Of a stretch of 64,000 bases of DNA, positions 35,002-43,582 are shown in pieces. A program made the translations under genes and the position numbers. The DNA is from Burkholderia thailandensis E264. GTDB lineage: Bacteria; Pseudomonadota; Gammaproteobacteria; Burkholderiales; Burkholderiaceae. A model generated the notes under the pieces. The model saw only the letters and a program-made list of their open reading frames with translations. It did not search any database and was not told the origin of the DNA. Each line of letters begins with the position of its first letter. Positions within the stretch are counted from its first letter, which is position 1. Where the stretch lies: contig NC_007650.1 of NCBI RefSeq assembly GCF_000012365.1, positions 248,001 to 312,000 on the forward strand, in the 5' to 3' direction.

Positions 35002-35973
35002 ATGCAAGCAATCGAAATCCGCGAGACGGGCGGCCCCGACGTTCTCGAATACGTGACGCGCGCCGGACGCGAGCCGGGCGAAGGCGAACTGCTCGTCGAG
35101 CTCGCCGCGGCGGGGGTGAACTTCATCGATCTGTATCGCCGCGAGGGCCGCTATCCGATGCCGCTGCCCGGCACGCCGGGCGAAGAAGGCGCGGGGTGCG
35201 TGATCGCGGTCGGGCCGAACGTCACGCGGTTCAAGCCGGGCGATCGCGTCGCGTGGACGACCGTGATGGGCAGCTATGCGACGCGCGTGATCGTGCCTGA
35301 GGACAAGGCGATCGCCGTGCCGGACGGCATCGATCTGCAGACGGCCGCCGCCGCGCTCGTGCAGGGAATGACCGCGCACTATCTCGTCAACGATTCGTAC
35401 CGTGCGCGCGAGGGCGACGTCGTGCTCGTTCACGCGGCGGCGGGCGGCGTCGGGCTGCTGCTCACGCAATGGCTGAAACGGCGCGGCGTGCGGGTGATCG
35501 GCACCGTCTCGAGCGCCGGGAAGGCGGCGCTCGCGCGCAGCAACGGCGCGGACGACGTGCTTCTTCATCGCGCCACGGACGATCTTGCCGCCGAGGTGCG
35601 CCGGCTGACGGACGGCAAAGGCGTGCACGCGGTGTACGACGGCGTTGGCGCGGCGACGTTCGACGCGAGCCTCGCGAGCCTCAGGATGCGCGGCACGCTC
35701 GTGATCTTCGGCGGCGCGAGCGGCCCGGTGCCGCCCGTCGACGTGATGCGGCTCCTGTGGGGCGGCTCGCTCACGCTGACGCGTCCGTATCTCGAGCACT
35801 TCCGCGCGACCGTCGAAGAATTCCTGTGGCGTGCCGGCGAAGTGTTCGACGGCGTCCTGGACGGCTCGCTGAAGATCCGGATTGGCGGCACGTATCCGCT
35901 TGCCGAAGCGCGCCGCGCGCATGCTGATCTCGCGGCCCGCCGCACGACCGGCAAGCTGCTGCTCGTGCCGTGA
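35002..35973 (+). CDS. Quinone-oxidoreductase-type NADPH-dependent reductase (Qor, MDR superfamily)
   Basis: 323 residues. The MDR fold without zinc ligands: GVNFIDLYRREGRYPMPLP near the N-terminus, GxEGAG-like PGEEGAGCVIAVG, the NADPH motif HAAAGGVGLLLTQW (about residue 145) and YDGVGAATFDASLASL. It matches quinone oxidoreductase/enoyl reductase enzymes that reduce conjugated double bonds or quinones. It lies 28 nt after the amidotransferase gene with GGAGC before the start, so it is part of the same operon and may reduce an enone or quinone-like intermediate of the isonitrile pathway (inference). Confidence 0.9.
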   Translation: MQAIEIRETGGPDVLEYVTRAGREPGEGELLVELAAAGVNFIDLYRREGRYPMPLPGTPGEEGAGCVIAVGPNVTRFKPGDRVAWTTVMGSYATRVIVPEDKAIAVPDGIDLQTAAAALVQGMTAHYLVNDSYRAREGDVVLVHAAAGGVGLLLTQWLKRRGVRVIGTVSSAGKAALARSNGADDVLLHRATDDLAAEVRRLTDGKGVHAVYDGVGAATFDASLASLRMRGTLVIFGGASGPVPPVDVMRLLWGGSLTLTRPYLEHFRATVEEFLWRAGEVFDGVLDGSLKIRIGGTYPLAEARRAHADLAARRTTGKLLLVP

Positions 35974-36022
35974 CACCCCTTCGTTCGCACGCTCACCCAC
36001 TCATCGAACAGGATGCCTATTC

Positions 36023-36937
36023 ATGGGAAAGATCATCGGTGCCGGCCTGATTTCGCACGCGCCCGTCGTGATGATGCCGCGGGCCGTGCGCCTGCGCGAA
36101 AACGACGGCCGGGACTTCACGCTCGCGACCGGCCTCGCGCGATTGCGGCGCGAAGTGTTCGACGCGCACGACTACGATACGGTGCTCGTTCTCGACAGCC
36201 ACTGGCGAACGACGACCGAGGCGGTCGTCACCGCGCACGCGCGGCGCACGGGCCGCTTCACGTCGGACGAGATGCCGAACGCGATCAGGCAACTGCCGTA
36301 CGATCTGGCGGGCGACCCCGAGCTCGCGCGCGCGATTGCCGAGTTGGCGACGCGGCGCGCGTGCTGGATCGCCGCGGTCGACGATCCGTGCCTGCCGATT
36401 CATTACGCGACGCTCAATCCGTGGACCTATCTCGGCCGTCCCGACAAACGCTGGATTTCGATGTCCGTGTGCCAGACCGCGACGACCGACGATTTCCTGC
36501 GGATGGGCGAGATCGTCGCGCAGGCGATCTCGCGGCTCGATCGCAACGTGCTGCTGGTCGCTTCGGGCGGGCTGTCGCACGCGTTCTGGCCGCTCGCCGA
36601 ACTGCGTCGCCGGATGGCGGGCGCCGCGTCGAACATCGTGACGCCCGCCGCGCGCGCGGCCGACGAGCGGCGGATCGCGTGGCTCGAACAAGGGCGGCAC
36701 GATCGGGTGATCGATGCGATGTCGGAATTCCTGCGCTTCGATCCGGAGGCGAACTTCGGCCACTATCTGATGATGGCGGGCGCGATCGGCGCGCGCGCGT
36801 GCGCGGCGCGAGCGCGCCGCTTCAGCGAGTATGAGAACGGCATCGGCACCGGGCATGTTCATCTGTGGTTCGGTCCCGTCGACGGTGGATGGACGCGGGC
36901 TGAAACGCGGGCTGAGCGAGAAGCGGCGCGCGCGTGA
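36023..36937 (+). CDS. Class III extradiol ring-cleavage dioxygenase (LigB / DODA / HpaD-like)
   Basis: 304 residues of the LigB superfamily. Expected ferrous iron ligands: His12 (GLISHAPVV) and His60 (VLDSHWRTT), with a Glu in the C-terminal part; the catalytic His lies in ASGGLSHAFWP. These residues match the positions known in protocatechuate 4,5-dioxygenase LigB and DOPA dioxygenases. The enzyme should open a catechol ring to a muconic semialdehyde. Located 49 nt after qor as the last gene of the operon; together with the HpaB-like enzyme it supplies a hydroxylate-then-cleave step. This combination is absent from the known pvc operon. Confidence 0.9.
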   Translation: MGKIIGAGLISHAPVVMMPRAVRLRENDGRDFTLATGLARLRREVFDAHDYDTVLVLDSHWRTTTEAVVTAHARRTGRFTSDEMPNAIRQLPYDLAGDPELARAIAELATRRACWIAAVDDPCLPIHYATLNPWTYLGRPDKRWISMSVCQTATTDDFLRMGEIVAQAISRLDRNVLLVASGGLSHAFWPLAELRRRMAGAASNIVTPAARAADERRIAWLEQGRHDRVIDAMSEFLRFDPEANFGHYLMMAGAIGARACAARARRFSEYENGIGTGHVHLWFGPVDGGWTRAETRAEREAARA

Positions 36938-36947
36938 TCGCCGCGAT

Positions 36948-36976
36948 GCGCGGGCGGCGTTCGACGCCGCCCGCGC
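36948..36976. terminator. 12-bp GC hairpin between the operon and convergent lysR
   Basis: Perfect stem GCGCGGGCGGCG with its complement and a TTCGA loop, 10 nt past the operon's last stop and 19 nt from the convergent lysR stop (36996). No T-run on either side. Position suggests a bidirectional terminator. Confidence 0.5.
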
Positions 36977-36995
36977 AGCCGGCCGCCATCCGCGG

Positions 36996-37934
36996 CTAGG
37001 TCGGAGCCGCGCCCGCCCGCGAGTGCTCGCCGGACAGGCCGGCCAGATACGCCTGGACCGCCGAGAGAAACAGGCGCTCGCGAACCGACGCCTGCCGCGG
37101 CGACGTGCGGAACGCATAGATGCCGCCCTTCGGCATCGTCCACGTCGGCAGCAGCCGGTGCAGACGCCCCTCCCGCAAGTCCTCGGCCACCAGATAATCG
37201 GGAAACGCGCTGATGCCCGCGCCCGCGAGCGCCATCTGATGCGCGAGCAGCACGCTCTTCACTTTCAGCCGCCCGCTGGTCTGGACCCGTACCGATCGGC
37301 CCTCGTTGCCGAACACCGAATAGCTGAGATTGGCGAGCCCGCCGTGCCCGATCCAGTGCGAGCCGGGCAGATCGTCCGGATGCCTCGGCACCGCATGCTT
37401 GCGCGAATACTCGGGCGACGCGACGAGCATCTGATCGAACGCGCCGAGCATCTTCATCCGGAAGCCTTTTTTCTTCGGCCAGCCCGTCTCGAATGCGAGA
37501 TCGACGCGCTCGCCGACCAAATCGATTTCATCGTCGTTGCAAACGATTTCGAGCTCGATCTGCGGATGCTGATGGATGAACGTCGCGGCGATCGAGCTTA
37601 GATGCGCGGTGGAAAAGCCGCTCGGCGCCGCGACGCGCAACAGGCCCGTCGATTCGTGACGCAGGCGGCGGATGCTGCCGATCACGTCGTACAGGCCGCT
37701 CACGAACTCCTGCGATGCCGAATACAGTTTATTGCCGGCATCGGTCGGCGCAATCCGGCGGGTGCTGCGCATCACCAGCTGCGTGTCGATTTCGGCTTCG
37801 AGCCGGCTCAGGTATTCGCTGACCAGCGACTTCGACATGCTCAGGCACTCCGCCGCCGCAGTGAAACTGCCCTTCTCGACAATCGCCATGAAAACGCGCA
37901 GGTGATTCAAATTTCTTATCCCCACCTCGGACAT
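36996..37934 (-). CDS. LysR-family regulator adjoining the isonitrile operon
   Basis: 312 residues. HTH domain with NHLRVFMAIVEKGSFTAAAE and MSKSLVSEYLSRLEAEI, and a LysR effector domain (LLRVAAPSGFSTAHLSSIAA) of the CrgA/AaeR-like branch. The start at 37934 is preferred since GAGGTGGG lies 4-11 nt upstream; another ATG 24 nt out is possible. It is convergent with the six-gene operon. By analogy with PtxR, the LysR activator near Pseudomonas pvc genes, it is the obvious candidate regulator, but its convergent position gives no proof. Confidence 0.88.
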   Translation of the reverse strand: MSEVGIRNLNHLRVFMAIVEKGSFTAAAECLSMSKSLVSEYLSRLEAEIDTQLVMRSTRRIAPTDAGNKLYSASQEFVSGLYDVIGSIRRLRHESTGLLRVAAPSGFSTAHLSSIAATFIHQHPQIELEIVCNDDEIDLVGERVDLAFETGWPKKKGFRMKMLGAFDQMLVASPEYSRKHAVPRHPDDLPGSHWIGHGGLANLSYSVFGNEGRSVRVQTSGRLKVKSVLLAHQMALAGAGISAFPDYLVAEDLREGRLHRLLPTWTMPKGGIYAFRTSPRQASVRERLFLSAVQAYLAGLSGEHSRAGAAPT

Positions 37935-39178
37935 ATTTCCCACCTCAAGAACGGTCATGTTTCGAAATTCCGAGCGGCGCTTGCCCTTTCGCTGACGAAG
38001 CGCCGATGTCGCGCGGGCGCTGCATCGCGATTCGGCGACATGAGCCCGGTGCTGGGTATGGATCTGGACGATGGCTGTTGCGTCGCATGCGGAAGGTGAC
38101 GACAGGGTGTATCGCGGGGCGGGCGCGACGTCGGGCAGGCGGGGAATGCGCGCGCCCCGCGGCCGATCCGCTCGGCGCGGATCGCGGGCGCCGACGCGGC
38201 GGGGCGCGGCGACCGCCGGGTTCGCTTTCCTTCGCGTGCGCGAATCCGAAACCGGTCCCGGGCGAGCCGGCACGCGTCGCAGTTCCTGTTTTTCATGTGC
38301 GGTAATCGGTTCATCGGCAAGGCAATACGGTGCAGCAGCACTCCGATCAGCGGAAATCAATGCGCTCTCACATGCGCTTTACAACCATCGCCGTCAGTAT
38401 TCCATAGCCGACTTAAGATCTTAATAAAATAATGGTAAATAATCTTATCCGATCCGATTCCGATGCTGCACGGGAAGCTCACGAAAAGTGACAAACGGGC
38501 TTGAGTGCGAATCCATTCATTATTTCGACTTCATTCGGCGGGCTTATGCGGCGAGCGGTGTTTGCGCGTGCCGCGCGCGACGTCGGCACGGTGCCTGCGA
38601 TCATGGATGTCGATCGGCCTGCGCCGGAGCCGGAAACGCAGGCGTGGCGCGGCGGGCGCGCTGTCGAGACGCGATGCGGACGTTATCGCGTACGGGCGTG
38701 GATACCGTCACGGAATCGGATGAAAAGCGACGATTTTCGGCAAGAAAATGCTTGAAACGGATGGAAGCCGATGAAGATCGGTATTAATGGAATAAATGAG
38801 TGTGGATGGTTTTTTGGTGGCGATAGACGAATATCGTTTGAAGTCAAGTTACTCTAAGGTTACTAACTGACAAAATCCAATATCGCGATTGCGACATACG
38901 GGATGCTAATCACCGGATGAAGCGATTCACTCGGCGATGGCGCCGTCGCTCGTATCGACGGCGATGCAACGCGATCCGTTGCCGGCGCAAGCGATGACAT
39001 CGCCCCAAATAGTCGCGCGATGCCGGCATGGAGGATACGGATGCGCGAACTTGGCGAAACCGGGCGGCGTTGCCGAGCGTCCGCCGCGCGACGCCGCACG
39101 GCGGCCGGCATGCCGCGTTCTCCTGATCCTGACGATCCATTCGTGCGGCTGGCCGCCGGAAGGGCCGATCGCCGCGTC
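37935..39178. other. Long intergenic region, partly AT-rich
   Basis: Over 1.2 kb without a convincing gene. GC-rich to about 38330, then AT-rich at 38390-38480 and 38740-38920, including the 12-bp palindrome TTAAGATCTTAA at 38413-38424. A minus-strand frame ending at 38927 finishes in a curious Cys-containing tail (IACAGNGSRCIAVDTSDG) but has no supportable start. The AT-rich parts could hold promoters for lysR (minus) and the PAAR-like gene (plus). Confidence 0.5.
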
Positions 39179-39526
39179 ATGCTTGTCGCGAATACATCGA
39201 GTGTTCGCATCGCTGCAATCCGAGCGCCCGCTGCTCCGCGCGGCCAGCGTGCCTATTTTCCGAACGTCATCCATCTCTTCGTGGGCGGCGGGCCGGTTCA
39301 CAACGTCGCGACGATCATCCCGGCGTCGAGCCGCGACAGCGGCGGATCGATGGGCGGCGTCGCGTCGCAGACCGTGTCCGGAAACCCGCGCAACCCGCAG
39401 GGCGCGTCGAAAACGCTGGTTGCCGGCATGCCGATCACGCGGATGACCGATCCGACTCAGCAGAACAACAACAATGCGACCGGTTCGGGCAGCTCGCCGA
39501 GCCTGACGATCGTGCTGAATCTGTGA
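39179..39526 (+). CDS. Orphan PAAR-like (DUF4150-type) protein
   Basis: 115 residues from MLVANTSSV. The body follows the PAAR-like DUF4150 pattern as I know it: VFVGGxPAHNxATTIPxSxGD corresponds to LFVGGGPVHNVATIIPASSRD, GGVxSGT to GGVASQTV, and GGxPATRMT to VAGMPITRMTDPTQQN. Such proteins cap the VgrG spike of type VI secretion systems and carry toxins. The usual N-terminal proline-rich FPDVCxTP segment is not evident, so the gene may be divergent or partly decayed. The start at 39179 is chosen because family members begin with M-x-ANT; the frame stays open upstream to 39020. No toxin or immunity gene adjoins. Confidence 0.6.
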   Translation: MLVANTSSVRIAAIRAPAAPRGQRAYFPNVIHLFVGGGPVHNVATIIPASSRDSGGSMGGVASQTVSGNPRNPQGASKTLVAGMPITRMTDPTQQNNNNATGSGSSPSLTIVLNL

Positions 39527-40325
39527 TTCGCCGAACCGCGCGCACGCGATTCGGTTCGACGGGCGCGGGCAGCGCGGGGACGCATGCGGGTGACGCCGCA
39601 TGCAAACGTCGAACCCGGCGCGTACGCCGGGGCGGCGGCGTCCTCGGCCCTCGGGCGTCGCATCGCGGGCGTCGTCGTCGCCGAGGCGCGCAAAACGCCA
39701 TGCTCGGCGCGCGGCGATCGTGAATCCGCCAGGAAAGAAGCGCCGTGCGAAGGATTTCCCGCGGCGATCTGACCAAAATTGACAGACGTTTCGCGCGGAA
39801 TCGTCTAACTTTTAAGTCGGAAAGGCTATTCGACGTCCGGCCTTTTCCGATCTCGAGAAAATGCAGCAATCGGCCCATGTTGTATGGTTGATCGACCTGC
39901 CGCACTGCGTCATGACTGTCGCGGCGCGGCGGGTCAATTTTTCCGGTTGACTGCTTCGCCGGTCACGTCATCCGAACCGATCGGCACGAGCGAATCCCGA
40001 AATGCGCAAGCCGCATCTTTCCCCGCGAGCGCGCGCCCGCCGAATCCGCGGCCGACCGCGTGCAAACCCCTCCCTTTGCCGCCGATCCGATTGCCTAAAA
40101 TCCAGTTACGTGCGGCGCGATGCCGATCGCATTGACGCGAACGCGTCCGGCGGCGCGCGCGCTCGAATGCCGGCGCGCGTCAATGGTCGGCGCAATCGCC
40201 TCGGTGCGCCGCGCGGCGTTCGGGCGGCGAATCGAAGGAAACCGGGCGGAGCACGCCGCGTCCGGCGTTCGCGTCAAACGGCGTTCGATCGATAGTTCGG
40301 CATCCAGAAAAACGGGGGGCCCGCG
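39527..40325. other. Intergenic region upstream of the E1-E2 operon
   Basis: About 800 bp. An imperfect hairpin at 39817-39850 (TCGGAAAGGC with GCCTTTTCCGA, one bulge) is the only structure noted. No gene with ribosome-binding site or known domain is seen; the operon promoter is expected here but is not obvious. Confidence 0.45.
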
Positions 40326-41414
40326 ATGACCACGATCGCCAGCTTCGACATCGATTACACGCAATACCTCGGCCCGGACGGCGAGCCGGTACAGTCGCTG
40401 CCCGCGTTCGCGCAGGACGCGGCGGCGCTGCTGCCGCTCTATCGCGCGATGGTGCTGACGCGCGCGTTCGACACGAAAGCGGTCGCGCTGCAGCGCACCG
40501 GCAAGATCGGCACGTTCGCGTCGTCGATCGGGCAAGAGGCGATCGGCGTGGGCGTGGCGAGCGCGATGCGCGCCGACGACGTGCTGTTTCCGTCGTATCG
40601 CGATCACGCGGCGCAGTTCCTGCGCGGCGTGACGATGACGGAAAGCCTGCTGTATTGGGGCGGCGACGAGCGCGGCAGCGATTTCGCGGCCGCGCGGCTG
40701 GATTTTCCGAACTGCGTGCCGATCGGCACGCAGGTGTGCCATGCGGCGGGCGCCGCGTATGCGTTCGCGCTGCGCGGCGAAGCGCGCGTCGCCGTGGCGA
40801 TGCTCGGCGACGGCGGCACGTCGAAGGGCGACTTCTACGAAGCGATGAACCTCGCGGGCGCGTGGCGCGCGCCGCTCGTCATCGTCGTCAACAACAACCA
40901 GTGGGCGATCTCGTTGCCGCGCGCGCGGCAGACCGCCGCGCGCACGCTCGCGCAAAAGGCGATCGCAGCCGGCATCGAAGGGCGGCAGATCGACGGCAAC
41001 GATGTGGTCGCGGTGCGGCAGGCGGTGGGCGAAGCGATCGAGCGCGCGCGGGGCGGCGGCGGCCCGGCGCTCGTCGAGGCGCTCAGCTACCGGCTCGGCG
41101 ATCACACGACGGCGGACGACGCAACGCGCTATCGCGATGCCGATGCGGTCGGCAAGCAATGGGAATTGGAGCCGCTGCTGCGGCTGCGCAAGCATCTGAT
41201 GCGCCGCAACGTCTGGGACGATGCGCGGGACGAAGCGCTCGGCAAGGCGTGCCACGCGCAGGTCGACGAAGCGGTGCGCGCCTACCTCGCGGTGCCGCAG
41301 CCGGACACGTCGGCGATGTTCGATCATCTGTACGCGAGCCTGCCGCATGCGATGCGGGAACAGTTGGCGACGGCGCTCGCGTTCGCGCCGGCCGCGGAGC
41401 TTCATCATGGCTGA
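40326..41414 (+). CDS. Thiamine-diphosphate-dependent 2-oxoacid dehydrogenase E1 alpha subunit
   Basis: 362 residues of the E1 alpha (PdhA/BkdA1/AcoA) family. It carries the ThDP motif GDGGTSKGDFYEAMN ending in NNNQW, and the regulatory-loop region SYRLGDHTTADDATRY. In YLGPDGEPVQSLP the N-terminus resembles the branched-chain or pyruvate type found in operons alphaE1-betaE1-E2. Its 3' end overlaps the beta subunit gene by 8 nt. With E1 beta it decarboxylates a 2-oxoacid (pyruvate or a branched-chain 2-oxoacid) and transfers the acyl group to lipoyl-E2. Substrate choice is not evident. Confidence 0.92.
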   Translation: MTTIASFDIDYTQYLGPDGEPVQSLPAFAQDAAALLPLYRAMVLTRAFDTKAVALQRTGKIGTFASSIGQEAIGVGVASAMRADDVLFPSYRDHAAQFLRGVTMTESLLYWGGDERGSDFAAARLDFPNCVPIGTQVCHAAGAAYAFALRGEARVAVAMLGDGGTSKGDFYEAMNLAGAWRAPLVIVVNNNQWAISLPRARQTAARTLAQKAIAAGIEGRQIDGNDVVAVRQAVGEAIERARGGGGPALVEALSYRLGDHTTADDATRYRDADAVGKQWELEPLLRLRKHLMRRNVWDDARDEALGKACHAQVDEAVRAYLAVPQPDTSAMFDHLYASLPHAMREQLATALAFAPAAELHHG

Positions 41415-42387
41415 GCTGAACCTCGTCGAAGCCGTGAATCTCGCGCTCGCGTACGAGCTCGCGCACGATCCGTCCGTCGTGCTGCTCGGCGAGGACATCG
41501 GCGCGAACGGCGGCGTGTTTCGCGCGACCGTCGACTTGCAGGCGCGCTTCGGCGCGCAGCGCGTGATCGACACGCCGCTCGCGGAAACGGCGATCGCGGG
41601 CGCCGCGATCGGCATGGCGGCGATGGGGCTGCGGCCCGTCGCCGAAATTCAGTTCACCGGCTTCGTTTATCCGGCGATCGATCACGTGCTCAACCACGCG
41701 TCGCGGCTGCGCCATCGCACGCGCGGGCGTCTGTCGTGCCCGCTCGTGATCCGCGCGCCGTGCGGCGCGGGCATTCACGCGCCCGAGCATCACTCGGAGA
41801 GCCCCGAGGCGCTGTTCGCGCATATTCCGGGCCTGCGCGTCGTGATTCCGTCGACGCCCGCGCGCGCATACGGGCTGCTGCTCGCGGCGATTCGCGATCC
41901 GGACCCGGTGATGTTCTTCGAGCCGTCGCGGCTGTATCGCCTGTTCAGGCAGCCCGTCGAAGACAACGGCGAAGCGCTGCCGCTCGACACGTGCTTCACG
42001 CTGCGCGACGGCGCCGACGTCACGCTCGTCAGCTGGGGCGCGGCGCTGCAGGAGGTGCAGGCGGCCGCCGATCAGCTTGCGCAGGACGGCGTGACGGCCG
42101 AAGTGATCGACGTCGCGACGCTCAAGCCGCTCGACGCCGATACGATCGTCGCGTCGGTGTCGAAGACGGGGCGCTGCGTGATCGTCCACGAGGCGCCGCG
42201 CACGGCGGGCTTCGGCGCGGAAATCGCCGCGCTCGTCGCCGAGCGCTGCCTGTATTCGCTGCTCGCGCCCGTGCAGCGCGTGACGGGCTACGACATCGTC
42301 GTGCCGCTCTTCCGGCTCGAAAGCCAGTACATGCCGAGCGTCGCGCGGATCGTCGATGCGGCCAGGAAAACGCTGGAGGCGGCGTGA
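41407..42387 (+). CDS. 2-oxoacid dehydrogenase E1 beta subunit
   Basis: 326 residues, typical for E1 beta (PdhB/BkdA2/AcoB): NLVEAVNLALAYELA, LLGEDIGANGGVFRAT, DTPLAETAIAGAAIGMA (including the ThDP-contacting Glu) and YDIVVPLFRLESQYMPS at the C-terminus. It pairs with the alpha subunit in a heterotetramer. The start overlaps the alpha gene by 8 nt, and the E2 gene begins 4 nt after its stop, indicating a single translational unit. Confidence 0.93.
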   Translation: MAELNLVEAVNLALAYELAHDPSVVLLGEDIGANGGVFRATVDLQARFGAQRVIDTPLAETAIAGAAIGMAAMGLRPVAEIQFTGFVYPAIDHVLNHASRLRHRTRGRLSCPLVIRAPCGAGIHAPEHHSESPEALFAHIPGLRVVIPSTPARAYGLLLAAIRDPDPVMFFEPSRLYRLFRQPVEDNGEALPLDTCFTLRDGADVTLVSWGAALQEVQAAADQLAQDGVTAEVIDVATLKPLDADTIVASVSKTGRCVIVHEAPRTAGFGAEIAALVAERCLYSLLAPVQRVTGYDIVVPLFRLESQYMPSVARIVDAARKTLEAA

Positions 42388-42391
42388 CGAC

Positions 42392-43495
42392 ATGAAGATC
42401 TTCAAATTGCCCGATCTCGGCGAAGGCCTGCAGGAAGCGGAGATCGTCGAATGGCACGTCAAGGCGGGCGACACGATCGACGCGGACCGGCCGCTCGTGT
42501 CCGTCGAAACCGCGAAGGCGATCGTCGAGATTCCGTCGCCGCAATCTGGCCGCGTCGCGAAGCTGTTCGGGCAGCCGGGCGACATCGTTCACCTCGGCGC
42601 GCCGCTCGTCGCGTTCGAAGGCGAAGGCGGCGGGGAGGATGCGGGGACGGTGGTCGGCCGCATGACGGTGGGCGAGCACGTCGTGCAAGAGCCGCCCACG
42701 GCGCTCGGCGCGGGTGCCGGCGCGCTCAAGGCGATCCCGGCGGTGCGCGCGCTCGCGCGCAAGCTCGACGTCGATCTGGCGATGGTGACGCCGTCCGGCG
42801 CGGACGGCGTGATCACCGCGGCGGACGTGCAGCGCGTCGCGAAGGTGCTGGCCGAGCTCGGGCCGCCCGAAGTGCTGCGCGGCGTGCGGCGCGCGATGGC
42901 GCAGAACATGGCGCGCGCGCAAAGCGAGGTGGCCGCGGCGACCGTGATCGACGACGCCGACATCCACGCGTGGCCCGCGGGCGCGGACGTGACGATGCGC
43001 CTCGTCCGCGCGCTCGTCGCCGGCTGCCGCGCGGAGCCCGGGCTCAATGCGTGGTTCGACGGGCAGGCGGGGCGGCGGCACGTCGTCGCGAAGATCGACG
43101 TCGGCATCGCGGTCGATCTGCCGGACGGCCTCTTCGTGCCGGTGCTGCGCGACGTCGCGCATCGCGACGCCGCCGACCTGCGCCGCGGGCTCGACCGGAT
43201 GCGCGCCGACATCCGCGCGCGCAGGATTCCGCCCGACGAACTGCGCGGCAACACGATCACGCTGTCGAACTTCGGGATGATCGGCGGCAAGTACGCGGCG
43301 CCCGTCGTCGTGCCGCCGACCGTCGCGATTCTCGGCGCGGGGCGCGTGCACGACGCGGTCGTCGCCGCGGACGGCGCGCCGGCCGTGCATCGGGTGCTGC
43401 CGCTCAGCCTGACGTTCGATCATCGCGTCGTCACGGGCGGCGAGGCGGCGCGCTTTCTCGCGGCGGCGATCGCGGATCTGCAGCTCGCGCAATAG
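42392..43495 (+). CDS. Dihydrolipoamide acyltransferase E2 with altered active-site motif
   Basis: 367 residues. One lipoyl domain (residues 1-75; lipoylated Lys42 in SVETAKAIVE), a peripheral-subunit-binding domain (about 108-142, PAVRALARKLDVDLAMV) and a short catalytic domain. The canonical active-site motif HxxxDG reads HRVVTG (His344, Thr348), so the Asp/Asn is replaced by Thr. The catalytic His is retained. I recall the same change in some other proteobacterial E2-like proteins, so activity is possible but unproven. No E3 (lipoamide dehydrogenase) gene follows; E3 must come from another locus. Confidence 0.9.
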   Translation: MKIFKLPDLGEGLQEAEIVEWHVKAGDTIDADRPLVSVETAKAIVEIPSPQSGRVAKLFGQPGDIVHLGAPLVAFEGEGGGEDAGTVVGRMTVGEHVVQEPPTALGAGAGALKAIPAVRALARKLDVDLAMVTPSGADGVITAADVQRVAKVLAELGPPEVLRGVRRAMAQNMARAQSEVAAATVIDDADIHAWPAGADVTMRLVRALVAGCRAEPGLNAWFDGQAGRRHVVAKIDVGIAVDLPDGLFVPVLRDVAHRDAADLRRGLDRMRADIRARRIPPDELRGNTITLSNFGMIGGKYAAPVVVPPTVAILGAGRVHDAVVAADGAPAVHRVLPLSLTFDHRVVTGGEAARFLAAAIADLQLAQ

Positions 43496-43582
43496 CCGGC
43501 GGCGGGCGCATGCGCGCGCTCGAGCGCGGCGCGCGCGGCCGGCGTGACCAGTGCGGCGCGCCGCGCGCGAACCGGCAACGCG

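Noticed and set aside
38927..39601. Minus-strand frame opposite the PAAR-like gene
   Set aside because: Arg/Ala-rich with no domain; only its last ~20 residues look protein-like, and no start can be supported.
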